This document shows, in pieces, positions 1 through 5,385 of a stretch of 5,500 nt of DNA (the stretch's first letter is position 1; each line of letters opens with the position of its first letter). The stretch comes from Beijerinckiaceae bacterium (lineage in GTDB: Bacteria > Pseudomonadota > Alphaproteobacteria > Rhizobiales > Beijerinckiaceae): assembly GCA_947456315.1 (NCBI GenBank), contig CANGRU010000136.1:1-5500 (forward strand), given 5' to 3'. The position numbers were made by a program, and so were the translations under genes. The notes beneath the pieces were generated by a model. That model ran no database searches and was not told the origin of the DNA. It saw only the letters and a list, made by a program, of their open reading frames with translations.

Positions 1-240
1 AATGGCTTCGAGATAATGCGCGCGGATCAAATCACCGGGCAAAGCGACATGCTCGAGACGCGACGCGACGCGATCAGCCACCACTTCTTCGAGCGAATGC
101 AGATTGAGAATGGACGGACGAATGAAGCCCGCCATTTCAGGCTCACGCGCCACCGCCTCTTCCGCTTCCGTGCGGAGCCGGAGAAAAATCGGGTCGGCCT
201 GACCTGCAAGTGAGATGTCAGCCGTCTGCGCCTGCGCCAT
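1..240 (-). CDS. cysE: Serine O-acetyltransferase, N-terminal part (runs off left edge)
   Basis: Only the first 80 codons are in the window; the gene continues beyond base 1. The product would transfer acetyl from acetyl-CoA to L-serine, giving O-acetylserine, the first step of cysteine biosynthesis in the cytoplasm. Visible is the helical SATase N-terminal domain: DPIFLRLRTEAEEAVAREP at about residues 16-34, the FIRPSILNLHSLEE segment at 39-52 and LPGDLIRAHYLEA at 67-79. The order and wording match CysE (compare the usual DPIW..IR.EAE...REP...F....IL.H.SLE). The catalytic left-handed beta-helix lies outside the window. The start is the ATG at 240, with a GAGGAG ribosome-binding site at 248-253. 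It lies 64 bp downstream of the hydrolase gene on the same strand, with no clear terminator between, so co-transcription is possible but not shown. The family assignment is firm; only the missing C-terminus limits it. Confidence 0.9.
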   Translation of the reverse strand, partial: MAQAQTADISLAGQADPIFLRLRTEAEEAVAREPEMAGFIRPSILNLHSLEEVVADRVASRLEHVALPGDLIRAHYLEAI

Positions 241-247
241 TCAAAAA

Positions 248-253
248 CTCCTC
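248..253 (-). promoter_or_regulatory. Ribosome-binding site of cysE
   Basis: On the minus strand this reads GAGGAG, 7 nt before the ATG at 240. It is one of the clearer Shine-Dalgarno matches in the window and fixes the cysE start. Confidence 0.7.
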
Positions 254-304
254 TAGAGCCACCCTTCTACCATGGCCCGCCGCCAAAGGGCGAGCGTCTC
301 CGGC

Positions 305-1072
305 TCAGGGGCGCTCCTTCAAAAAGGCCAGCACGCCCTCTTTGAAAACCTTGTCCCCCACCGCCAGATTGTGGTCGCGGCCGGGAATATCGAGGGCCTT
401 GGCGCCGGGGATGAGGGCTGCCGCCTCATGCGGATTGCCCGCCACATCATCCTTGGTCCCCACCGCCACCAGAACCGGCACGCGGATGGCGGCCGCTTCC
501 TCACGGGTCAACGTCTGGCGCGAGCCTCGGATGCAGGCCGCCAAAGCATTCAGATCACTCTTGGTCTGTTCGGCAAAGGCGCGGAACATCCGCTGCATCG
601 GGTCTGTCAGATCATCCAGCGAGGGCGCTTCCATAGCGTCGGCTATGCCTAACGGCAGGCCAAGCCCATGCACCAGATGATTGCCAAGCCCGCCCAGAAC
701 GGCCGAGCGGACATATTCACGATGATTCAGCGCCAGAAAAGCGGTGATCCGCGCGCCCATGGAATAGCCCATGACATCGATCTTGCCGAGCTTGAGATGT
801 TCGATCAGGCGGCGCGCATCCTCGGCCATGGTGGCGGTGTGATAGAGCGCCGGATCATAGACCTTCTGGCTGGCGCCATGGCCGCGGTTGTCGAGCGCAA
901 TGACGCGCCGGCCCGCATGGGTCAAAAACTTCACCCACAGCGTATTGACCCAATTGACGGCATGGTTGGAGCCAAAGCCATGGATCAGCAGGATGGGCTC
1001 GCCCACGTCAGGGCCCGTCGGGGCATGGTCGATATAGGCAATCTGCAGCCCGTCTGAATTGAAAAAGTGCAT
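305..1072 (-). CDS. Alpha/beta-fold hydrolase
   Basis: A 255-residue single-domain alpha/beta hydrolase, cytoplasmic, with no signal peptide. Visible motifs: the oxyanion-loop HGFGSN at 31-36, the LDNRGHG turn at 60-66, the nucleophile elbow GYSMG with Ser104, a probable acid in VGTKDD (Asp208, or Asp209), and His234 in GRDHN near the C-terminus. The triad is therefore complete and the enzyme is probably active. The substrate cannot be read from sequence; relatives include esterases, lactonases and C-C bond hydrolases, so no gene symbol is given. The start is uncertain by three codons: ATG at 1072 has a GGA 8 nt upstream, while ATG at 1081 has no visible ribosome site. A far upstream ATG at 1219 would add 49 arginine- and proline-rich residues unlike the family and is unlikely. 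It is divergent from the zinc-finger gene at 1261 and is followed on its own strand by cysE. Confidence 0.9.
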   Translation of the reverse strand: MHFFNSDGLQIAYIDHAPTGPDVGEPILLIHGFGSNHAVNWVNTLWVKFLTHAGRRVIALDNRGHGASQKVYDPALYHTATMAEDARRLIEHLKLGKIDVMGYSMGARITAFLALNHREYVRSAVLGGLGNHLVHGLGLPLGIADAMEAPSLDDLTDPMQRMFRAFAEQTKSDLNALAACIRGSRQTLTREEAAAIRVPVLVAVGTKDDVAGNPHEAAALIPGAKALDIPGRDHNLAVGDKVFKEGVLAFLKERP

Positions 1073-1081
1073 CTGGGGCAT

Positions 1082-1260
1082 CCGGGGGAACGGGCGCGGA
1101 CCATAGCGAAAGCTCCGGCCCGGGTGAAGGGTGTTGACGTCTGACCCTAGAGGCCGGGGGTTAAGCCTTTTTGACTCTACCCAAGGCGGCTTGCCTCGCT
1201 TATGGTGCGCGGCATCCAAGACCTATCCAAGACCCACCCAGACGCACGGATTCCCAAGCC
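1082..1260. promoter_or_regulatory. Divergent intergenic region, presumed promoters of the hydrolase and zinc-finger genes
   Basis: These 179 bp separate two divergent genes, so promoters for both should lie here. On the plus strand TTGACG (1134-1139) and TTGACT (1171-1176) resemble a -35 box, but no good -10 hexamer stands 16-18 bp downstream of either; TTATGG at 1200-1205 is the nearest and is too far. No clear operator palindrome, riboswitch or small gene was seen. Position supports a regulatory role; the exact elements are not resolved. Confidence 0.4.
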
Positions 1261-1503
1261 ATGGCCGAACATTCCACGCCCCATTTCCACAACCAGCCGG
1301 GTGTGCCCGTCGTGCGCGTTGGGGCCAAGGAATTCATGTGCATCGGCGCGCTACCGCCCTTCGATCATCCGCATATTTTCATCGATATGGGTGACGAAGC
1401 CGAAGCGGTCTGCCCCTATTGCTCGACCCTGTTCAAATATGAGCCCTCCCTGCATGGTCATGCGGACCCCGCATCCTGCGAGTGGAAACAGGCCGCGGCC
1501 TGA
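1261..1503 (+). CDS. Small zinc-finger protein, zf-CHCC / NDUFS6-like
   Basis: An 80-residue protein with the Cys-His-Cys-Cys zinc site of the zf-CHCC family. Cys27 is followed after eight residues by His36-Pro37, then Cys51-Pro-Tyr-Cys54 in the sequence CPYCSTLF. The C-x8-H-P spacing matches mitochondrial complex I subunit NDUFS6, and homologues of that subunit are known in alphaproteobacterial complex I. From this I infer a role as a complex I accessory or assembly protein; no nuo gene lies in the window to support it. The start is the ATG at 1261, which puts the conserved region at family-typical distance from the N-terminus; the upstream in-frame TTG at 1171 would add residues of no recognisable kind. 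No strong ribosome site is visible. The stop lies 18 bp before the monooxygenase start, so the two are probably co-transcribed. Confidence 0.85.
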   Translation: MAEHSTPHFHNQPGVPVVRVGAKEFMCIGALPPFDHPHIFIDMGDEAEAVCPYCSTLFKYEPSLHGHADPASCEWKQAAA

Positions 1504-1521
1504 CGCCCGCACGGGACGCAG

Positions 1522-2742
1522 GTGGCACGAGATCCTCACGAACGACGACATGCGCTGATTGCAGGCGCTGGCATTGGCGGCCTCACCGCCGCGCTGGCTT
1601 TGTCACGCGCAGGCTTTCGCGTGGAGATGTTTGAACGCGCCGCCACTCTGGATGAAGTGGGCGCTGGCATTCAAGTGCCCCCCAATGCGTCCAGCATTCT
1701 GGCGGATCTGGGTGTTTTGCATCGCCTGCAAGACAAAGCGCTGGAGCCCGAGCGCCTGCGCGTGCGCAGCGGAGTCAGCGGCTCTACGCTAATGACTTTG
1801 CCGCTTGGCCGCGATGCACGCCTGCGCTGGGATCACCCGATGCTGGTGGTCCATCGCGCCGATCTCCAGAAAGCTTTGCTGGAGGCTGTGGCCGAAGACC
1901 ATAACATCCGGCTTGAACTTGATGCGCGCATTGCCAGCGTCACCAGTGATGCGCGCGGTGCGCATCTGAGTTTTGTGCATGGAGGCGAAGCGTCTGGCGA
2001 TCTGCTGGTGGGCGCCGATGGGGCACATTCCATTGTGCGCCGTGCTGCACGTCTGGGCGGCGGGCCTGGCTATTCAGGCCGCGTGGCGTGGCGGGCGCTT
2101 GTGCCGGCCCAAGATGCGCCAGCCTTTGCGCGTGCGCCCGAAACAGCGCTTTGGCTGGGCGCCAAAACACATCTGGTCCACTATCCTTTGCGGGGTGGCA
2201 GCCTGATCAACATTGTCGCCATTACCGAGGATGAATGGCGCGGGGATGATGAAGATTTCTGGTCCACCACGGGCGAAGCGCGTGACCTGCTGAAAGCCTT
2301 TCGCGACTGGGATCCATCTGCCCGCAAATTGCTGGAATCTGTGCACGAGTGGAAACGCTGGCCGCTGCTCGATGCCGAAGCACTACCTCGCTGGAGTGCG
2401 GGGCCGATCACGCTGCTGGGCGATGCGGCCCATCCCATGCTGCCGTTTTTTGCACAAGGCGCCGCGCAGGCCATTGAAGATGCGGCCGCCCTTGGCGCTG
2501 CCTTTCGTCCGCGCAGCTGGCAGGAAGTGTCCATACCACGCGGCTTTGCCGATTATGAGCGCAAGCGAAAGCCGCGTGCCACGCGGGTGCAAGAGGCATC
2601 CCGCAAACAAGGCATGATCTACCATCTCTCGGGCCCCGCCGCCCTCGTGCGCGACATGGGCATGCGCGCACTGCCACCGGATATGGTGAGTTCGCGGTTC
2701 GACTGGCTTTATGAAGATCAGCGCGGCGCTTTCTTCACATAA
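1522..2742 (+). CDS. FAD-dependent aromatic-ring monooxygenase (salicylate hydroxylase-like)
   Basis: A 406-residue class A flavoprotein monooxygenase of the PHBH/salicylate-hydroxylase fold, which uses NAD(P)H and O2 to hydroxylate aromatic rings in the cytoplasm. All three fingerprints are present: the Rossmann GxGxxG as GAGIGG at 15-20 with the ribose-binding acid Glu38 (FERA); the DG motif GADGAHS at 164-170; and the GD motif LLGDAAHPMLPF at 298-309. GAGIQVPPNAS (47-57) and HRADL (111-115) are also typical. The C-terminal FDWLYEDQ (393-400) recalls the FDWLYxYD end of salicylate and 6-hydroxynicotinate monooxygenases. The exact substrate is not determinable. The start is GTG at 1522, preceded by GGGA at 1513-1516; there is no later start before the FAD motif. 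It follows the zinc-finger gene closely, and its last 25 bp overlap the opposite-strand receptor gene. Confidence 0.92.
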   Translation: MARDPHERRHALIAGAGIGGLTAALALSRAGFRVEMFERAATLDEVGAGIQVPPNASSILADLGVLHRLQDKALEPERLRVRSGVSGSTLMTLPLGRDARLRWDHPMLVVHRADLQKALLEAVAEDHNIRLELDARIASVTSDARGAHLSFVHGGEASGDLLVGADGAHSIVRRAARLGGGPGYSGRVAWRALVPAQDAPAFARAPETALWLGAKTHLVHYPLRGGSLINIVAITEDEWRGDDEDFWSTTGEARDLLKAFRDWDPSARKLLESVHEWKRWPLLDAEALPRWSAGPITLLGDAAHPMLPFFAQGAAQAIEDAAALGAAFRPRSWQEVSIPRGFADYERKRKPRATRVQEASRKQGMIYHLSGPAALVRDMGMRALPPDMVSSRFDWLYEDQRGAFFT

Positions 2743-3803
2743 TCAGCCAGAAATTCCCGCGTGCCTGTTGGCAGTGTCAATTGCTTGCGCACGCGCGCAT
2801 TGACCTGATCACCGGTGACAAAATCGGGCACATAACCCAGCGTCTTTTCTGCATCGGCTGCATAATCAGAATCTTTTTCCAACGCGACAATAGCGTGGGT
2901 CAGCGCATCGCGTGCCTCTTTGGGCACGCCCGGCGGCATGACGATCAAACGCTGCATGGCGCCATTGGCCGCCAGAATGGTGCGGTAGACATCCCACAAT
3001 TGACCAGATGGCGGCACCCCTTTGATCTTCTCGTAAAATTGCTGGAAGGACATCATATCGACGCCTTCCATTTGCTTGGGCGTGCGGAATGTTTCGCCAT
3101 CATAACCGGGATCATAAAACAGCGGTATGACTTCGCCCGATTTCACCAGCGTGGGTTCGATCAGCGAGCGATAAGAGGGCGGCGATTCCGCATAATAATT
3201 GATCTCGCCTTGCTGGAGCGCCAATCGCGCGGCCTGCGAGCCACGATAGCTCGTGACATATTTATATTTGAGGCCGAGCATATCGAGCCCCATGCGCAGC
3301 AAAAGGTCTTTGGCATTATCCGCACCAAGCCCGCCAGAGACGACACCTTCCGCACGGCCGAAATCTTCCGGCTTCTTCAAACCCGGCTTGATATCGGTGC
3401 GGGCAAAATAAACGGTTGTGCCGGGTTGATAGGCGACGAATTCATAATTTTTGAAATCAATGCGGCGCGGTGCGGGATCATTGATCGCGCGCCAGATCTG
3501 TCCGGTGAGATAGCCAAAAGCTGTGCCGTCACGCGGCGCAATCTCGCCCAGCCAATTGGTGCCGATGAGCCCGCCTGCGCCATCCATATTCTGCACGATC
3601 AGACTGGCGGGCTGGTCGAGATATTTCACAATATGTTTGGCAAACAGACGGCCTTCGATATCGGTGGGGCCACCGGCGGCATAATTGATCATGATGGTAA
3701 TGCGCTTGCCGCGGAAATAGCCCTCGTCCGCTGCGGCCATCTGGGCGCTGGCCAGACCCAAGAGAACGGCAGATAGCCGCCAAAGACGCGCGCCGAACCG
3801 CAT
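2718..3803 (-). CDS. Tripartite tricarboxylate transporter-type periplasmic binding protein (TctC/Bug family)
   Basis: A 361-residue exported solute-binding protein. Residues 1-25 form a Sec signal peptide: basic start MRFGARLWR, hydrophobic SAVLLGLASA, and probable cleavage after AAA at 23-25. The mature part has TctC/Bug hallmarks: RITIMINYAAGGPTD (34-48, the first ligand loop), NMDGAGGLIGTN (72-83), APRDGTAFGYL (89-99) and YRGSQAARLALQQGE (186-200). Family members bind carboxylates in the periplasm and deliver them to a TctA/TctB permease, or act as sensors. Neither permease gene is in the window, so it may be an orphan receptor. The match to classical Bug proteins is moderate. The ATG at 3803 is chosen for its strong GGGGAGGG ribosome site and the signal peptide; a longer reading from 3953 would overlap the tRNA gene. 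The 3' end overlaps the convergent monooxygenase gene by 25 bp. Confidence 0.87.
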   Translation of the reverse strand: MRFGARLWRLSAVLLGLASAQMAAADEGYFRGKRITIMINYAAGGPTDIEGRLFAKHIVKYLDQPASLIVQNMDGAGGLIGTNWLGEIAPRDGTAFGYLTGQIWRAINDPAPRRIDFKNYEFVAYQPGTTVYFARTDIKPGLKKPEDFGRAEGVVSGGLGADNAKDLLLRMGLDMLGLKYKYVTSYRGSQAARLALQQGEINYYAESPPSYRSLIEPTLVKSGEVIPLFYDPGYDGETFRTPKQMEGVDMMSFQQFYEKIKGVPPSGQLWDVYRTILAANGAMQRLIVMPPGVPKEARDALTHAIVALEKDSDYAADAEKTLGYVPDFVTGDQVNARVRKQLTLPTGTREFLADYVKKAPR

Positions 3804-3808
3804 GGTAA

Positions 3809-3816
3809 CCCTCCCC
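3809..3816 (-). promoter_or_regulatory. Ribosome-binding site of the TctC-type gene
   Basis: The minus strand reads GGGGAGGG, 5 nt before the ATG at 3803. This strong site decides the start against the longer in-frame reading. Confidence 0.75.
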
Positions 3817-3877
3817 AAACTGTTTTCTTTTGTTGACGACAGCTTGCAACGGAAGTGACGGGCGAACAAGACCCCGT

Positions 3878-3902
3878 CCTGCCCTTCCCATGGGCGGGTT
3901 TT
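3878..3902 (+). terminator. Terminator-like hairpin with short T run, role unclear
   Basis: CCTGCCC (3878-3884) pairs with GGGCGGG (3892-3898) through one G-T wobble, with a 7-nt loop, followed by TTTT (3899-3902). It has the shape of a weak intrinsic terminator on the plus strand, yet no plus-strand gene precedes it before the tRNA; the nearest, the monooxygenase, ends more than 1.1 kb upstream. It could limit read-through antisense to the receptor gene, form part of the receptor leader, or be chance in GC-rich DNA. The loop end contains the 8-bp palindrome CCCATGGG. The surrounding 3804-3923 holds no gene, and I could not place convincing promoters there for the receptor gene or the tRNA. 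Confidence 0.3.
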
Positions 3903-3923
3903 CATGGAAAAACAGCCCCGCCT

Positions 3924-4005
3924 GCCCCCTTGATGGAATTGGTAGACATACAAGACTTAAAATCTTGGGCCTTCGGGCGTGCCGGTTCGATTCCGGCAGG
4001 GGGCA
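3924..4005 (+). tRNA. tRNA-Leu (anticodon UAA)
   Basis: A complete 82-nt class II tRNA. The acceptor stem GCCCCCT (3924-3930) pairs perfectly with AGGGGGC (3998-4004), with discriminator A at 4005. The D-arm region TGGAATTGGTAGACA follows. The anticodon stem CAAGA (3951-3955) pairs with TCTTG (3963-3967) around the loop CTTAAAA, placing anticodon TAA at 3958-3960, which reads UUA and UUG codons. The long variable region with a TTCG loop (about 3968-3980) is typical of leucine tRNAs. The T-arm is GCCGG/CCGGC (3981-3985 and 3993-3997) around TTCGATT. The 3' CCA is not encoded (ACG follows), so it would be added after transcription. It is a lone tRNA on the strand opposite to both flanking protein genes. 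No copy of its 3' end elsewhere in the window suggests integration. Confidence 0.97.
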
Positions 4006-4016
4006 CGCTATCAGGC

Positions 4017-4124
4017 CGTCATTGCGAGGAGGGCCTTGGCCCGACGCGCCAATCCACTGACGGGTCTTGAAAGCTGAAGCGTTGCGCCGTGGATTGCTTC
4101 GTCGCTTCGCTCCTCGCAAAGACG
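4017..4124. repeat. Imperfect inverted repeat of the dispersed CGTCATTGCGAGGAG...CAATCCA type
   Basis: The left arm (4017-4057) begins CGTCATTGCGAGGAG and ends CAATCCAC. The right arm (4089-4124) begins GTGGATTGCTTCGTCG and ends TCCTCGCAAAGACG. The arms are reverse complements at both ends (GTC-TTGCGAGGAG with one mismatch, and CAATCCAC), but the left inner part has diverged to a GGGCCTTGGCCC palindrome where the right keeps the CGAAGCGACGAAGC core. This pattern is familiar as a non-coding repeat scattered through many proteobacterial genomes, whose spurious translation gives SLRGAKRRSNP. It fills most of the 128 bp between the tRNA and the gpt stop and could form a long hairpin on either strand, perhaps ending transcription from both sides. 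It carries no transposase. Confidence 0.8.
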
Positions 4125-4133
4125 AGCTGGCGC

Positions 4134-4634
4134 TCAGCCCTTTTCGTTCTTCGAAATCGGCGGCTGGAAGGCCAATCCCAGATCCCAGGGGAAATAAATC
4201 CACGTGTCCTGACTGACTTCGGTCACGAATGTATCGACCAGCGGGCGGCCCTGCGGCTTGGCATAGACGGTCGCAAAATGCGCATTGGGCAACATCTCGC
4301 GCACGACACGCGCAGTGGCGCCTGTGTCGACGAGATCATCGATCACCAACACGCCTTTGCCATCACCATGTTTGACAACATCGGGCGCAATGCCCTTGAG
4401 CACTTTCAAGCCGCCTTGCGTGGTGTAATCATGATAGCTGGCGATGCAGACCGTCTCGATCATGCGAATACCAAGCTCGCGTGCGACAATGGCCGCGGGC
4501 ACAAGCCCGCCACGCGTGATGCTGACCATCGCATCAAATGGTCCGGCCTCCGCCAGACGCCAGGCAAGAGCCCGCGAGTCACGGTGAAACTGGTCCCAGG
4601 AAACCGGAAAAGCTTTGTTGTTCGGATCGGACAT
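4134..4634 (-). CDS. gpt: Xanthine-guanine phosphoribosyltransferase
   Basis: A 166-residue type I phosphoribosyltransferase that converts xanthine and guanine (hypoxanthine less well) with PRPP to XMP and GMP in purine salvage. It resembles E. coli Gpt along nearly its whole length. [20 protein letters not shown] (38-57) contains the Arg-Gly-Gly loop. TVCIASYHD (61-69) and GGLKVLK (74-80) follow. The PRPP-binding motif is [14 protein letters not shown] (95-108) with Asp99-Asp100. [11 protein letters not shown] (125-135) and [12 protein letters not shown] (142-153) carry the base-binding Trp145 region. The N-terminus is a few residues longer than the 152-residue E. coli enzyme. It starts at the ATG at 4634, 4 nt after the stop of the cinA-like gene, and its ribosome site lies inside that gene's last codons, so translation is probably coupled. 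It is convergent with the tRNA and repeat. Confidence 0.96.
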   Translation of the reverse strand: MSDPNNKAFPVSWDQFHRDSRALAWRLAEAGPFDAMVSITRGGLVPAAIVARELGIRMIETVCIASYHDYTTQGGLKVLKGIAPDVVKHGDGKGVLVIDDLVDTGATARVVREMLPNAHFATVYAKPQGRPLVDTFVTEVSQDTWIYFPWDLGLAFQPPISKNEKG

Positions 4635-4638
4635 GTGC

Positions 4639-5385
4639 TTATCCCTTCACCTTGGCGCGCAGATCGGCCAGCATGGTTTCGATCTCGCCCACTGTCACAG
4701 CAACCTCTTGCGGGTCACGTCCACGCACGATGATCTGGTTGCGGAAAGCACCATCGACATAGCTTGGATAGGAGCCGATGGAGAGCGCCTCATGCGCTTT
4801 GGCAATCCCGCCCAGCGGGGTTGCATATTGGCCCTCGGGCAGGCCTGCATCAATCGCGTGCATGGTGAGTTTGATGCCCGTTTCCAGCGTCGGGGCCACA
4901 CTGTCGAGCATGGCCTGCATGATCATCGGCACGCCGGCCATGGTGATGACATTGCCAATGCGAAAGCCCGGAATCTTGTTGACCGGATTGGGCACCAGAT
5001 CACCCCCGCGCGGCACGCGCGCCATGCGGCGGCGGGCTTCGTTCAGATCTTCCGGCTTGATGCGCTCGAGCATGGCATTGATGATGCGCTCGTCTTCATA
5101 GAGTTCGACACCAAACGCCTGTGCCACCGCATCCGCGGTAATGTCATCATGGGTCGGGCCAATGCCGCCCGTGGTGAACACATAAGTGTAGCGCGCGCGC
5201 AATGCGTTCAGCGCCGCAACGATCTCTTCCATCACATCGGGCACGATGCGCACTTCACTGAGGTCGATCCCCAGATTGGTCAGATAATCGGCGATATAGC
5301 CGATATTCTTGTCCTTGGTCCGGCCCGAGAGGATTTCATCCCCGATGACAAGAATGGCGGCTGTGACGGCTTTGCTGGAACTCAT
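4639..5385 (-). CDS. Stand-alone CinA N-terminal/MoaB-like (molybdopterin-binding fold) protein
   Basis: A 248-residue cytoplasmic protein with the MoCF-binding fold of CinA, MoaB and MogA. GDEILSG at 15-21, [16 protein letters not shown] at 71-86 and MAGVP at 149-153 are the diagnostic loops. Residues about 165-248 form the second part seen in CinA N-terminal regions. The C-terminal PncC-type amidohydrolase domain of full-length CinA (about 415 residues) is absent. Family members are annotated as molybdopterin-binding or competence/damage-inducible proteins; CinA N-terminal domains have been reported as nucleotide (ADP-ribose) pyrophosphatases. The actual substrate here is unknown, and involvement in competence should not be assumed. 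The start is the ATG at 5385, with GGAGA 9 nt upstream; an in-frame ATG at 5424 would add 13 residues before the family-typical start. The gene is followed 4 nt later by gpt, so the two form an operon. Confidence 0.9.
   Translation of the reverse strand: MSSSKAVTAAILVIGDEILSGRTKDKNIGYIADYLTNLGIDLSEVRIVPDVMEEIVAALNALRARYTYVFTTGGIGPTHDDITADAVAQAFGVELYEDERIINAMLERIKPEDLNEARRRMARVPRGGDLVPNPVNKIPGFRIGNVITMAGVPMIMQAMLDSVAPTLETGIKLTMHAIDAGLPEGQYATPLGGIAKAHEALSIGSYPSYVDGAFRNQIIVRGRDPQEVAVTVGEIETMLADLRAKVKG
4642..4647 (-). promoter_or_regulatory. gpt ribosome-binding site embedded in the end of the cinA-like gene
   Basis: The minus strand reads AAGGGA, which is also the last two codons (Lys-Gly) of the upstream gene, followed directly by its TAA stop. 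The gpt ATG is 7 nt further on. Ribosomes finishing the first gene would release on top of the second gene's start site, which suggests translational coupling. Confidence 0.65.

Noticed and set aside
1082..1219. N-terminal extension of the alpha/beta hydrolase to an ATG at 1219
   Set aside because: The extra residues are Arg- and Pro-rich without family similarity, and the family fold begins at about MHFFNSDGLQIAYID.
2781..3776. Long plus-strand open frame of 331 codons
   Set aside because: It lies wholly antisense to the TctC-type gene, whose signal peptide, family motifs and ribosome site are clear. The plus-strand translation shows no recognisable domain and fits a GC-bias shadow.
3804..3953. 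50-residue N-terminal extension of the TctC-type protein
   Set aside because: It would start inside the tRNA gene and bury the Sec signal peptide, while the ATG at 3803 has a strong ribosome site.
3924..4124. tRNA-associated integration site (att) for a mobile element
   Set aside because: No integrase gene and no second copy of the tRNA 3' end were seen in the window. The adjacent repeat is a dispersed palindrome, not a direct duplication of the tRNA end.
3529..4203. Minus-strand open frame of 224 codons crossing the tRNA and repeat
   Set aside because: It reads through the tRNA-Leu gene and the inverted repeat, giving the well-known spurious SLRGAKRRSNP peptide, and overlaps the real receptor gene in another frame.
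4138..4733. Plus-strand open frame opposite gpt
   Set aside because: Antisense to the gpt gene, whose PRPP motif and near full-length similarity to E. coli Gpt leave no doubt about the coding strand.
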